From contig NZ_PTIY01000002.1 in assembly GCF_002934365.1 (NCBI RefSeq), positions 310,001 to 374,000 on the forward strand: a stretch of 64,000 bases of DNA, read 5' to 3'. Below the pieces are notes generated by a model. The model did not search any database. It worked only from the letters and a program-made list of their open reading frames with translations, and was not told where the DNA came from. Made by a program: the position numbers and the translations under genes. Origin of the DNA: Methylobacter tundripaludum (GTDB taxonomy: Bacteria; Pseudomonadota; Gammaproteobacteria; Methylococcales; Methylomonadaceae). Shown piece after piece: positions 9,116-18,715 of this stretch (the stretch's first letter is position 1; every line of letters begins with the position of its first letter).

Positions 9116-9910
9116 ATGCAATCAACAACCAAAATCGTTGCCGGCTTGGCCTTGGCGGCATTGCTCGAAGCTTGCTCCGAACATAAGCCACTCATCGTCA
9201 CGACTCCCACCGTCAAGCCCCAAATCCGGGCCGAACCGAAAATTTATTATACTCCGCCTTCCACGCTGCCTGGTCAACGGACTGTAGAGGATATACTGCA
9301 AGTTTACGGCGGATATGCGGCGCGCCAACTCATTCCCTACTTTGCCAAGGCTAGGGTCTCCTACCCTCCCAGAGAAGTCACCTTTATCGCCTTGAAACAG
9401 GAAAAGAAACTGGAACTATGGGCCAGAGACAGCGGCGAATTCCGTTTCATCCGTGACTACGATATTCAGTCCGCCAGCGGCGTGGCCGGCCCCAAACTGC
9501 GCCAAGGCGACAGGCAGGTGCCGGAAGGTATTTACCGTATTGAGGCGTTGAATCCCAACAGCCATTATCACTTGTCGATGAAAATAAATTACCCCAACGA
9601 ATTCGACATCTTACATGCCTATCAGGAAGGACGCGCCAATCCGGGTTCTGATATTTTCATCCACGGCAGGGCCGCCTCCATCGGTTGTCTGGCCATGGGC
9701 GATAAGGCGATAGAGGAACTTTTCGTCCTCACCGCTCAAGTGGGGGCCGAAAATGTGAAAGTCGTAATTGCTCCGCACGATCCGAGGACCTACCCTTTGG
9801 ATGCTGAGTCCAAAGAACTTCCGAAATGGACCTCGGAACTTTATTCGATTATCTCCAGAGAGATTAAAGCGCTATCGACAGCGATGAAGTCGGCAAAAGT
9901 CGGGTTATGA
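9116..9910 (+). CDS. YafK/DpaA-type L,D-transpeptidase-family lipoprotein
   Basis: This 264-residue protein has a lipoprotein signal ending in LLEAC, so it should sit in a membrane facing the periplasm. The catalytic domain has the YafK pattern: ELWARDSGEFRFIRDY, then QVPEGIYRIEALNPNSHYHLS, then FIHGRAASIGCLAMG with the Cys at about residue 190. In E. coli, YafK (DpaA) releases Lpp from peptidoglycan. The same hydrolase or transferase role is plausible here because an Lpp-like lipoprotein is encoded at 63.1 kb. The start at 9116 gives the proper lipoprotein signal; an upstream alternative would bury it. It is transcribed away from the YkuD gene. Confidence 0.85.
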   Translation: MQSTTKIVAGLALAALLEACSEHKPLIVTTPTVKPQIRAEPKIYYTPPSTLPGQRTVEDILQVYGGYAARQLIPYFAKARVSYPPREVTFIALKQEKKLELWARDSGEFRFIRDYDIQSASGVAGPKLRQGDRQVPEGIYRIEALNPNSHYHLSMKINYPNEFDILHAYQEGRANPGSDIFIHGRAASIGCLAMGDKAIEELFVLTAQVGAENVKVVIAPHDPRTYPLDAESKELPKWTSELYSIISREIKALSTAMKSAKVGL

Positions 9911-10122
9911 CCATCATTGGTTAGCCGGTCTTACAGGGAAAGTCCGGCATGCGGATGCAGGGCTTGTTTACGCTCTTTGATCAGGACTTTCCCGTCTTTA
10001 TGCGGATGCTGCTTGGGTGCTGGAACAATGCCGGCATCAAATAGGCCCCGCCACGCGCCGTGAAGCGCGTAATGGTGTATTAATATCTTTGTTACGCAAT
10101 TTTTAGCCGTCTTTCGTGAACG

Positions 10123-12381
10123 TTAATCAATAGGCGAGCCGCTTTTCAAGCGGCATGAAACAGAATCCGCGGCTTTTTGTTGGAGTTGTTCCGTCAGCTC
10201 CATGATTTGCTGATCCAACATGAACCGCAGTTCCCATTCCATTGCCAGGTCGGCCGGCAGGCTGTCGATGCGGTGGTGTTCGGTGTAGCTTTGTTTAAGC
10301 AGCGCGTGGATGTCGGCAACCCCTGTCTGGGACTCCGGTTGCCGGCCTTGCAGTACTAACGCGGTATTCTCCAGAGCGCTTGTCAGTGCCGCGTCGAAAG
10401 CCCGGCTATGCTGTTGCAGCTCATCGGGAAAATTGCCGAATTGCTGGCCGCTTAGCAATCGATAGCGCCGCCTGATCTGTAGCAAGCCGGACAAATTGCC
10501 GGCCCCTGTAATAACCGCGCTCAGCGCCGTTCTTTCGTTGACTTTGTGGGGCAATCTTGCATCCGGTTCCAGTATCGCGTGAACCACCAAATCCTGGGCG
10601 ACAGCCAGATCTTTTTCTGTCGATAGGCGCAACGGCAAGGTGGACTTAAGCATCAGGCTCAGGTCCGGCAGCCGGGTTGTGAACTTGGCGAGTGTATGCA
10701 GCGCCGCTACGCTATGGTGGCGGGCAAGCACAATCGAACGCCGCGGCCATAGTGCATAGTCGAGTATTCCCATCACGGCTATGCCCAGCAAGATGCCGAT
10801 CACCCGGTCGCGCGGCAGATAAAGATCGGTGACCTGGCCGAAATCGTGTAAAACGAACATTGCGAACGAAAACCCGAGCTGCCTGCCCATGTAGGCTATG
10901 CGTTCACTGCCGGAGGAAATCCAAGCCGCAAGAGCCCAGATCGGGGCTGTTGCAAGCGCAAAGCCGGCGATGGTGTCGAGCTGGGATTGGAACACCAGCA
11001 CATAAAAGTAGGCGCAGAGTCCGCCGAGGATAGCGCCCGACACGCGTAATATCGACAGCCGGTAGTCGGCGCCCAGGCTGGTTTGCGCCGCGACCAGGCA
11101 GGTTGGTATGGCGGTGTTGATATCCGGCCAGCCCAGGCTTTCCACGATCAGCGTGCAGAGTATGGCACCCAGAGAAAATTTAATCCCGAATTGCAGGCTG
11201 TCGGCATGCGTCGCCCAGAATTCATAACCCAACCAGGTCGGAAACCAGCCGGCTGTTTCGTTATCGTCGGTTTCGGCCTCGATGGCTTTAATGTCAGGCG
11301 AAGCTCCGGGATCATGCAAGTCGCGCATCAACCCGGCGATACGTTGCAGCGCGCGCCAAACTGCTGTTAACAGCGAAGGGTTAGTTGCCGGCGAATAATT
11401 GTGCAGCACGTCATCGACCAGCAGCGTGTCTATTTGCCCGGAAACATCGTGCGATTCTTCCACACCTTGCCGCAGCGCTGCACAGGCGCTTTGCAGCGCC
11501 AGATAGACATTTAATTTTTCCTGATTCATCGGTTGGGCGCGGTACTCCGCCGTCAATACCTGATCCAGCCAGATCGCCATCTGCCGCAGGCCGTCGATTT
11601 CAAGCAGCAGGGCAAGATAAGTATCATGCCGTTTATGCATGGCCGGATGTATCAGTTCCGCGTTTGCCAGCAAGCCCAGTACTTTGCCGAAGCTGCCGGG
11701 GCTGGAAAGTGTCGAGATGGCCCGCTTATGGATTTTCACGCCGCTGTCGGCCAGGCGCGCACTCAAGATGTGTTCCACTGCCGTGAGCTGTTCCGCGATA
11801 TTCGCCTTCAGCTGCTTGCGCGGGTCTTGCGGTTTGATAGTCAGATGCACCGCTGTCCATGAGCCGATAGCGAGTATGCCAATGATCGGGATATTCCACA
11901 AGGCGTTATAGATGCCTTGGTCGGGAGTGCTTGGGCTATACAGCACAGCCACCGAATACCAGAGTGCGATGCCGGTAGGCCAGGCGATCAGGCGGGCATG
12001 AAACAGGGCGACAGCCAGTATGATGAAAGACAGGGGCAGCAACAACCAGGCATCGTTACCGGCCAACATCAGCGTAAATACCGAGATCAAGGTGGTGACG
12101 ATGATATAGCCCAGCTGGCGCATGCCGAACGCCAGCGATTGACCGGTATTCGCATAGGCGTCGTAACTCAAGCATATCAGCAGCGCAATCGCCCCCAGCG
12201 GCGGCACATGCAGGGTTTGGCCGACCAGGACAATGATCAGCGAAACGATGAACAGGCGTAATGCGGCTACCCGACGTTCTGGAGAATCTTTGAGTTCAAC
12301 CTTCAGGAATTGCGCCAGGCCGGTTCCGAACCAAAGTCTGCTGCGCCTTTTGTGAGGAACCGAAGCGTCGCCGCGGTTCAT
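10123..12381 (-). CDS. mdtO: FUSC-family inner-membrane efflux protein, MdtO-like
   Basis: This 752-residue protein has two blocks of membrane helices (about residues 45-190 and 385-530), each followed by a cytoplasmic helical region, as in the fusaric-acid-resistance and aromatic-acid exporter family. Recognisable stretches are LIVESLGWPDINTAIPT and GILLGIAVMGILDYALWPRR. It overlaps the membrane fusion protein gene by 4 bp (ATGA), and a YtcA-like gene precedes that one. This is the ytcA-mdtN-mdtO order of E. coli. It should export aromatic or toxic compounds together with MdtN-like and MdtP-like partners. The substrate is unknown. Confidence 0.8.
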   Translation of the reverse strand: MNRGDASVPHKRRSRLWFGTGLAQFLKVELKDSPERRVAALRLFIVSLIIVLVGQTLHVPPLGAIALLICLSYDAYANTGQSLAFGMRQLGYIIVTTLISVFTLMLAGNDAWLLLPLSFIILAVALFHARLIAWPTGIALWYSVAVLYSPSTPDQGIYNALWNIPIIGILAIGSWTAVHLTIKPQDPRKQLKANIAEQLTAVEHILSARLADSGVKIHKRAISTLSSPGSFGKVLGLLANAELIHPAMHKRHDTYLALLLEIDGLRQMAIWLDQVLTAEYRAQPMNQEKLNVYLALQSACAALRQGVEESHDVSGQIDTLLVDDVLHNYSPATNPSLLTAVWRALQRIAGLMRDLHDPGASPDIKAIEAETDDNETAGWFPTWLGYEFWATHADSLQFGIKFSLGAILCTLIVESLGWPDINTAIPTCLVAAQTSLGADYRLSILRVSGAILGGLCAYFYVLVFQSQLDTIAGFALATAPIWALAAWISSGSERIAYMGRQLGFSFAMFVLHDFGQVTDLYLPRDRVIGILLGIAVMGILDYALWPRRSIVLARHHSVAALHTLAKFTTRLPDLSLMLKSTLPLRLSTEKDLAVAQDLVVHAILEPDARLPHKVNERTALSAVITGAGNLSGLLQIRRRYRLLSGQQFGNFPDELQQHSRAFDAALTSALENTALVLQGRQPESQTGVADIHALLKQSYTEHHRIDSLPADLAMEWELRFMLDQQIMELTEQLQQKAADSVSCRLKSGSPID

Positions 12382-13556
12382 TGCGCAATCCGGGCTTTGC
12401 TGGTTCCTTGCTCATTGGTTGGCGAAAGCCCCGGAATTTCGGCGGGGCGATCCAGAACGGTGACAAAGGCGGTCATGCCCATGCGCAACGGATGTTCGGG
12501 GTCGCGTTCGTGTATTTCGATCCGCACCGGGAAACGGGATGCCAGGACGACCCAGTTCAGGGTGCGCTGAACCTCCGGCAGTACCCCTTGCTGCTTGGTA
12601 TTATCGGGATAATTGGCCCAGCCGATACCGGTAACCACCCCACGGTAGCGCTTTCCCGGATAACCGACCAGGAACACGTCGACTTCCTGACCGGGGCGGA
12701 TGGACTGTAAATAGGTTTCTTTGAAGTTGGCGATGACATACCAGTGGCGGTCATCGACCAGCGCGAACATTTGCGTCCCGATCTTGGCGTATTCGCCTTC
12801 GCGTGTGTTCAGGTTGGTGACGTAGGCGTCGAAAGGTGCACGCACCGAACAGTATTCGACATCCAGTTCGGCGGCGGCAACGACCGCTTTGGCCGCTTCG
12901 ATGCGGGCATTGACGTTGCCGACCTGGGCAATCAGCGATACGGCGCGGCGGCTATCGCTTTTGGCCTCGTCTATCGCGCTCCGGGCAGAAAGCTCCTTGG
13001 CTCGTGCATCCGCCAGCTCGGCGCGGGATGCGGCGTACTTGGATCGGGCCTGCTTGAGCTGGTCCGCCGTTACATATTGTTTCTCCGCCAATGGCTCAAG
13101 GCGTTCCAGATAGCTATGCAGATATTCATCCTCAGCCTCAATCCTGTTGACCTCAGCCTCGGCGGCGGCGCGTTGGTGTTCCAGCCGCTCGATGGCCAGT
13201 TCGGCGGAACCGCTGGAGGCTCGTCTTGAATCGACCTCTTTTTCCGCCACCAGTAATTCGGCCTTGGCCTGGGCCAGTTTGGCCTGGTAGGGGCGGGGAT
13301 CGATCACATACAGCAGGTCGCCCTGTTTGACGTACTGATTGTCTTCGACGTGCAATTCCACGATGCGACCGCTCACTTCGGGCGCGATACCGACGATGTT
13401 GGCCCGCACCATCGCATCGTTGGTGCGGGGATGCTGGTAGTTGATGCTCCAGACCAGCATTCCGGTCGAGAACGCTCCGAGCACGATTAATGTGCCGATG
13501 ATGCGTCCCAGCATGATCCGTTGTTTAAGATTTACAGAATGATCGTTGTTTTCCAT
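12378..13556 (-). CDS. mdtN: HlyD-family membrane fusion protein, MdtN/EmrA-like
   Basis: This 392-residue periplasmic adaptor has an N-terminal membrane anchor (about residues 13-33), then NIVGIAPEVSGRIVELHVEDNQYVKQGDLLYVIDP, a split lipoyl/biotinyl-like half motif. A long alpha-helical hairpin (about 85-210) and the second lipoyl half (YCSVRAPFDAYVTNLNTREGEY) follow, and then a beta-barrel. It should link the inner-membrane FUSC pump to the TolC-like protein. It lies 18 bp after the YtcA-like gene and overlaps the pump gene by 4 bp. Confidence 0.88.
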   Translation of the reverse strand: MENNDHSVNLKQRIMLGRIIGTLIVLGAFSTGMLVWSINYQHPRTNDAMVRANIVGIAPEVSGRIVELHVEDNQYVKQGDLLYVIDPRPYQAKLAQAKAELLVAEKEVDSRRASSGSAELAIERLEHQRAAAEAEVNRIEAEDEYLHSYLERLEPLAEKQYVTADQLKQARSKYAASRAELADARAKELSARSAIDEAKSDSRRAVSLIAQVGNVNARIEAAKAVVAAAELDVEYCSVRAPFDAYVTNLNTREGEYAKIGTQMFALVDDRHWYVIANFKETYLQSIRPGQEVDVFLVGYPGKRYRGVVTGIGWANYPDNTKQQGVLPEVQRTLNWVVLASRFPVRIEIHERDPEHPLRMGMTAFVTVLDRPAEIPGLSPTNEQGTSKARIAQ

Positions 13557-13574
13557 GATGGACGGCGCCCGTGT

Positions 13575-13853
13575 TTACGTCGAATAAAATAACAACCAGA
13601 TGGCAAAAGTGCATAACGCCCACAGGCTAGGCACAATTAACAGTGGCGGCCCCAGATATGGCGCCAGCCGGTGTCGCACCAATTGCCACATCAGCACCAT
13701 GCTTGCCATCAGTCCGGCAAGGATACAGATAATCCAGGCAGGCCAGAACGAACCTTCAATACTCAACATCGGGTCGCAAGCCGTCAAAAGAACACTGAAA
13801 ACGGCCGAAAGACCTATTTTCCGCAATCCCGGCATGAATCTCATAATTTGCAC
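13575..13853 (-). CDS. ytcA: YtcA-like small lipoprotein/membrane protein
   Basis: This 92-residue protein has a lipobox-like VLLTACDP at about residue 25, followed by two hydrophobic segments (PAWIICILAGLMASMVLMW and LLIVPSLWALCTFAIWLLF). Its length and layout match E. coli YtcA, encoded immediately upstream of mdtNOP. The position directly before the adaptor gene supports the assignment. Its biochemical role is not known. It is first in the operon, transcribed from the shared 13854-14266 region. Confidence 0.65.
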   Translation of the reverse strand: MQIMRFMPGLRKIGLSAVFSVLLTACDPMLSIEGSFWPAWIICILAGLMASMVLMWQLVRHRLAPYLGPPLLIVPSLWALCTFAIWLLFYST

Positions 13854-14266
13854 CCGAACCGGGAACTGAGCTGGAATAATCTTCGTAACAACATTTGATT
13901 TATTTTAGGCAGCGTATTAATCGGGTCATTAAGAAATCAATCTTTAGATGAAATTTAAAGGTATTAAATAAATTATTTGAGCACCTAATTTTGCTATTTT
14001 GAGTCCTCAATTGCCGGCGTCCTCTTTCAGGTAATGCCTGGTCTACATGTATGCGGACTATAGACGGCGAGGACTGTGTGAACAAGGGTTCCAGCGTATA
14101 AACTTTTTTATTCTACACAATAAAGATAATGATACAGTGTATAAAAGAACAATATATAAATGATACGCGTATTCCCCGGTATTATTGCTTTATTAAAGCA
14201 ATGATATTGTTGAGCGGATATTAACTTAACTTTCCAAAATATAACTAAACTGACGATTGAACTAAG
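13854..14266. promoter_or_regulatory. Divergent regulatory region between ytcA-mdtNO and the outer-membrane factor gene
   Basis: About 410 AT-rich bases separate the two divergent transcription units and should hold both promoters. The clearest element is the palindrome at 14184-14202. No regulator gene is encoded nearby. Confidence 0.6.
14184..14202. promoter_or_regulatory. 19-bp palindrome, candidate operator
   Basis: The sequence attgcttta-t-taaagcaat is a perfect 9+1+9 palindrome, about 65 bp upstream of the outer-membrane factor gene. Size and symmetry suit a dimeric repressor such as a TetR- or MarR-type protein. Confidence 0.5.
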
Positions 14267-15835
14267 GTGTTTTTAAGTTTGCGAGAGTTACAGCGTTGTA
14301 AGTGCGCTAACGTTCTATCATTGTTGCTAGGCCTGCCGCGCAGTGTCGGCAGATTGGCGATACCCGCAATGATGGCGTTGACGGCTTGCGTGCCGCCGAG
14401 TGCGGTGCAGTTTGATGAACCCTATGTTGGGGTTCCGGTTGATCGTGCCGTTAATTGGCGCGGTTACGAAGCCGGAACAGGCGCGCAGCAGATAGCCATG
14501 TCTGGCCGCCCGCGCGAGGAAAGCCCGATCGATACCAAGACAATCTACGACCTGCCTGCGCTAGTCGATCTTGCCTTGCATGCCAACCCGGAAACCAGAG
14601 TTAGCTGGGAAGAGGCGAAAGCCGCCGCAGCCAGGCTGGAAAGGAATCGTAGCGCCTGGTATCCGACGCTGACGGCTATGGCGTTCGGGCAATATTTCAA
14701 AACCAGTTTTCCCATCCCCGGAAGCGCGTTGGTTAGCACGGGTTACTCCTCTGTCGGCAGCCTGGATCTGGCATGGACACTGTTCGATTTCGGGCGCAGG
14801 GAGGCCTTGGTCGATGCGGGCGCGCAGCGCCTCCGCGCCGCTAATTTTGCGTTCAACCGCAAGCATCAGGAAATTGCCTATCGGGTTGCCAGCAGTTTTT
14901 TTGCCTATCAGGCTACCCTGGCCAAGGTCACGGCGGCGCAGCAAACACTTGACGCGGCACAGGCCAATTCCGCTTCGGTTCAGGCGAAACTCGACAAAGG
15001 CCTGGCTACACGCCCCGATTTGTTGCTGGCGGTTCAGGAGCAGGCGAGAGCCAGTTATGACCTGCAAGATGCACGCAGCTCGGTGACTCAGATACATGCG
15101 GATTTAACGGCTAATCTGGGCATTTCGCCTTCTTATACACTGCAACTAATCGATTTAAGCAAGCTGCAGTTACCGGCAAAGCTGGTGCAGTCGGTCGAAA
15201 AAATTGTCGATCAGGCATTGGAACAACATCCCGATCTGATGGCGCGGCTTGCGGAATTGCGGGCACGCGAAGCGGAAGTCAAGAAGGCCAGGGCAGAGTT
15301 CTTGCCCAAGTTTTCCCTGGGCGGCAGTCTGGGTAATCAATACTGGGGGAATGTGCATACAAATCCGCCCGGCAATGAGAGTTATTCGGCAAGTAATGGC
15401 GTCGGTACAGCGATGCTGACGATGGAATGGACCTTGTTCGACGGCTTTGAACGCAGCAATGCGGTGCATGAAGCCGAGGCCAGGAAAGAGGCTTCGAAGG
15501 CCCAACTTGAGGCATCGCGCCTGGAAATCATGCGCGATATCTGGAAAGCTTATGCCGACACCAAAACCGCATTGGAAAAACGCGAGTTTGCATTAGCCTT
15601 GTTGAAAGCCGCCGAAGAATCTTATGCCGCGACAGAAGAATCTTATACCCACGGCTTTTCCACGGTGATAGAGCTGCTGTCCGCGCAAAAGGATTTGGCG
15701 CGCGCCCGTTATACCGAAATCGACAGCCGCGCCACCTTGCTACGATCAGCGGCAACCCTGGTTTATGCTTCAGGAGGACAAAGCCGGGAAGAGTCGAATA
15801 TCGACAGCGAAACGATTGGCCGCCGTATTCCGTAA
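14267..15835 (+). CDS. mdtP: TolC-like outer-membrane efflux factor, MdtP-like lipoprotein
   Basis: This 522-residue (or 518-residue) protein has a lipoprotein signal (lipobox LTACV) followed by two tandem outer-membrane-efflux repeats. Each is built of long helices (ATRPDLLLAVQEQARASYDL; FSTVIELLSAQKDLARARYTE) and beta-strands (SLDLAWTLFDFGRRE; AMLTMEWTLFDGFERS). It should form the trimeric exit duct for the divergently encoded MdtNO-like pump. The start is unsettled: GTG at 14267 overlaps an aagg site, while TTG at 14279 sits 11 bases behind it. Both keep the signal peptide. Confidence 0.85.
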   Translation: MFLSLRELQRCKCANVLSLLLGLPRSVGRLAIPAMMALTACVPPSAVQFDEPYVGVPVDRAVNWRGYEAGTGAQQIAMSGRPREESPIDTKTIYDLPALVDLALHANPETRVSWEEAKAAAARLERNRSAWYPTLTAMAFGQYFKTSFPIPGSALVSTGYSSVGSLDLAWTLFDFGRREALVDAGAQRLRAANFAFNRKHQEIAYRVASSFFAYQATLAKVTAAQQTLDAAQANSASVQAKLDKGLATRPDLLLAVQEQARASYDLQDARSSVTQIHADLTANLGISPSYTLQLIDLSKLQLPAKLVQSVEKIVDQALEQHPDLMARLAELRAREAEVKKARAEFLPKFSLGGSLGNQYWGNVHTNPPGNESYSASNGVGTAMLTMEWTLFDGFERSNAVHEAEARKEASKAQLEASRLEIMRDIWKAYADTKTALEKREFALALLKAAEESYAATEESYTHGFSTVIELLSAQKDLARARYTEIDSRATLLRSAATLVYASGGQSREESNIDSETIGRRIP

Positions 15836-15924
15836 CAAGCGGTGTGGCGGGATTCATTGATTTGAGCCGCTATCTAATACTGTCCTTTATAATGGTAATA
15901 TCTTTCTCGAATATTTCTTGAGCC

Positions 15925-17721
15925 ATGCCCCAAAACACATCTTTCCAACGCGCAGCAGACGCGCCCTCTTTGCCCACCGGAACCGTTAAGTTCATTTTGT
16001 ACTGCTTGTCCGGTTTTCGGGGCTGGATCGTTTTAATGTTGCTTATGGAAACCGGGCAGGCGGCATCCAGCATTCTGGTGCCTTATGCGATAAAAGCCAT
16101 CATGGATGGTGTCGCGCATCTGTCTGGTACATCGGTGCTGGAAACTTTGCGTGCGCCGCTGTTGTTATTGCTGGGTTTGAATGTAGCGGAAATTCTGTTT
16201 AGCCGGGGCAGCGGTGCGGTATTGATTATTATGGGGCCGCGCTTGCGCCAGCGCACGACCAGAGCGATGTACGCCTATCTGCAATACCATGCGCCACGCT
16301 ATTTCGGCAGCCATTTTGCGGGTGCTTTAGCCCATCGTATCAGCGAAACGGCGATGAGCGTCAATCACACGACATGGTCGGTGTTGTGCGATTTTTGGCC
16401 TATTCTGGTCACTTTTTCGGTTTCTATCGCGCTGTTATTAAACGTGCATCAAGGTTTGGGCCTGCTGGTTGCGGGCTGGGTATTGGCCTATGTGAGTCTT
16501 TCGTATTGGTTGGCGACGCGCTGCCAGCCTTATGCCCAAAGTTACGCGGCGACGCGCAGTTTGGTGAACGGCAAGATTGTTGATGCGGTGACCCATATTT
16601 TGAATGCCAAGCTATTTGCGCGCCTGCATTTTGAACGGCAGTATCTGGACGGTTTTTTGGAAACGGAAGTCCGGGCCGGGCGGCGCACTTTTTGGTATAT
16701 GGAACGGGTGCGCTGGTTCCAGTTTATCGCCGCTGCGGCGCTGAAAATCGGCACGATTTACTATGCGCTGACCTTGTGGGACGGCGGCGTAATCGGCGTC
16801 GGCGATTTCACGATGAGTGTTGGACTGGCATTGTTGATCATCAGCGATGCGCGCAACCTGACCCGGCGTTTTTTGGAGTTTTTCGAATATGTGGGCAATG
16901 TCGCCAATGGCGTGAACACGATCGTTCAGCCCCATGAGATTGTCGATGCGCCGGATGCGAAGCCGCTAAAAATCAGCCGAGGCCGGATTGAGTTTCGTAA
17001 TGTGCGTTTCGGTTATGAGCCGAATCAACCCGTGTTCGACGGCCTCAATGTAGTCATTGAGCCGGGGCAGCGGGTCGGGCTGGTCGGTTTTTCCGGTTCA
17101 GGCAAATCGACTTTCGTTGGGTTGATGTTACGCAATTATGAGCCGCAAAGCGGCCGGATTCTGATCGATGGCATGGATATTCAGCAAGTCCGGCTGGATT
17201 CGCTGCACGAACAGGTCAGTCTGATCCCGCAAGATCCCAGCTTGTTTCACCGCAGTCTCAAAGAAAATATCGGTTATGGCCGCCTGGAGGCGGACGATGA
17301 AGCTATCCAGGTTGCGGCGCGCATGGCGCATGCCGACGATTTTATCCGGGTGATGCCCGAGGGTTATGATTCGTTGGTCGGCGAGCGCGGGGTGAAATTA
17401 TCCGGCGGCCAGCGCCAGCGCATCGCCATTGCGCGGGTGATGCTCAAGGATGCGCCGATTTTGATTTTGGATGAGGCTACGTCCAGCCTGGATTCGCTAA
17501 CTGAGCAAACCATTCAGGAAAACCTGGATCGCGCTATGGGCCGCAAGACGGTGATCGCCATTGCACACCGCTTGTCGACGATTGCGCATCTGGATAGGAT
17601 CCTGGTGTTCGATCAAGGCCGTATCGTCGAAGATGGCGGGCACGATCAACTCCTGGCTCGGCAAGGTGTTTATTACCGTTTGTGGAGTATGCAGGCGGGA
17701 GGTTTCTTGCCGTTAACGTGA
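15925..17721 (+). CDS. ABC exporter, fused permease and ATPase
   Basis: This 598-residue half-transporter has a six-helix membrane domain (about residues 20-315). The nucleotide-binding domain has Walker A GFSGSGKST, signature LSGGQRQR, Walker B ILILDEATSSLD and the H-loop AIAHRLSTI. It presumably acts as a homodimer moving a lipid, peptide or drug outward, as MsbA-type exporters do. It starts 89 bp after the MdtP-like gene on the same strand, which may indicate co-transcription, but it is not a known Mdt component. The substrate is unknown. Confidence 0.88.
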   Translation: MPQNTSFQRAADAPSLPTGTVKFILYCLSGFRGWIVLMLLMETGQAASSILVPYAIKAIMDGVAHLSGTSVLETLRAPLLLLLGLNVAEILFSRGSGAVLIIMGPRLRQRTTRAMYAYLQYHAPRYFGSHFAGALAHRISETAMSVNHTTWSVLCDFWPILVTFSVSIALLLNVHQGLGLLVAGWVLAYVSLSYWLATRCQPYAQSYAATRSLVNGKIVDAVTHILNAKLFARLHFERQYLDGFLETEVRAGRRTFWYMERVRWFQFIAAAALKIGTIYYALTLWDGGVIGVGDFTMSVGLALLIISDARNLTRRFLEFFEYVGNVANGVNTIVQPHEIVDAPDAKPLKISRGRIEFRNVRFGYEPNQPVFDGLNVVIEPGQRVGLVGFSGSGKSTFVGLMLRNYEPQSGRILIDGMDIQQVRLDSLHEQVSLIPQDPSLFHRSLKENIGYGRLEADDEAIQVAARMAHADDFIRVMPEGYDSLVGERGVKLSGGQRQRIAIARVMLKDAPILILDEATSSLDSLTEQTIQENLDRAMGRKTVIAIAHRLSTIAHLDRILVFDQGRIVEDGGHDQLLARQGVYYRLWSMQAGGFLPLT

Positions 17722-17731
17722 ACTCCGGCGG

Positions 17732-18388
17732 CTATTGCTCGGCCGCTTTGCGATACCAATAGGCCGCCTTGGTGTCGTCCTGCGCTACCCCTTGACCGGT
17801 TTTGTATTTAACGGCGACATTGTATTGAGCATTTGCCTCGCCTTGTTCCGCGGCCTTGAGATACCAGTCAAACGCTTGGACGTAGTTTTGCGCTACGCCT
17901 TGACCCAGTTCGTACATAACGCCTAATTTGAACTGGGCTTTTGCGTGGCCTTGTTCCGCCAAGTCCCGATAAAGCGATAACGCTTCCTCATGCCGGCCCC
18001 GTTCTTGCAAATCATAGGCTCGTTCAAAGATAACGTTAGCATCCTCCGTGCTTGATGGAGGCGGTTGCTGTGTGTATTCGTCTGGTGTGCTTTGTTCTTG
18101 ATCATCCTGTTGTTCGGTTTCGTTAAACCGCGTACTTTTACTCTGCCGTCCGGCGATAGCTTCCTGTTCCCGAATCCAGGCGTTATGCGCATTGCGTTTA
18201 ACGGGGTCGATTAATACCGCATAGGAAGCATTCACCAGCTTTATGATTCTTTCCGCCTCCTCATTGCTGCCTTGGAATTTATCAGGGTGAAAAGTCTGGC
18301 AAAGGGCTTTATAAGCCGCCCTGATCACACTGATGGGGGCGTCTCTTGTAACTTTCAGATTGTCGTAATGGGTGCGTATCTTGACCAT
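17732..18388 (-). CDS. J-domain protein with C-terminal Sel1 repeats
   Basis: This 218-residue protein has an N-terminal J-domain (about residues 5-70) with the invariant HPD loop in QTFHPDKF, needed to stimulate Hsp70 (DnaK). A polar linker of Gln, Glu and Pro (about 80-118) is followed by two or three Sel1-like helical repeats (KAQFKLGVMYELGQGV; NAQYNVAVKYKTGQGVAQDD; AYWYRKAAEQ). Sel1 repeats bind proteins, so it may deliver particular clients to DnaK. There is no Gly/Phe or zinc-finger region, so it is not classical DnaJ. It ends within a Sel1 repeat. It converges with the ABC exporter gene, with 10 bp between the stop codons. Confidence 0.8.
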   Translation of the reverse strand: MVKIRTHYDNLKVTRDAPISVIRAAYKALCQTFHPDKFQGSNEEAERIIKLVNASYAVLIDPVKRNAHNAWIREQEAIAGRQSKSTRFNETEQQDDQEQSTPDEYTQQPPPSSTEDANVIFERAYDLQERGRHEEALSLYRDLAEQGHAKAQFKLGVMYELGQGVAQNYVQAFDWYLKAAEQGEANAQYNVAVKYKTGQGVAQDDTKAAYWYRKAAEQ

Positions 18389-18715
18389 AACTGATTTCTT
18401 ATTATTATTTTATTGTGAACAAATATCTTTGTGATTATAACTGTTTTCTATTGCCGTATTAACCGCAAAAACGCGGGGGGTCGGGGTCTGATAGATCGGA
18501 TTTCCCTGCCGTCCAAGCCGCGCCGGTTGAATGCGCGTTGCGCAATATACCAATGATATTGTCTGCGTTTCAAATCAAGAGCCATCTATAAAGATCGGGT
18601 CTAATAAGAGGATGCCGAGGTGGGCGTTTTTCCGGCTGATGAAGGCGGTCATGTAGGGGCGACAACAAGTCAGGCCCGGCCGAATGTCCGCGCTGTTGCT
18701 CTCCTCGGTGGTATT
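18389..18715. other. Intergenic region upstream of the J-domain gene
   Basis: About 330 bp lie between two minus-strand genes. I see no gene, repeat or clear promoter in it. Confidence 0.4.
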
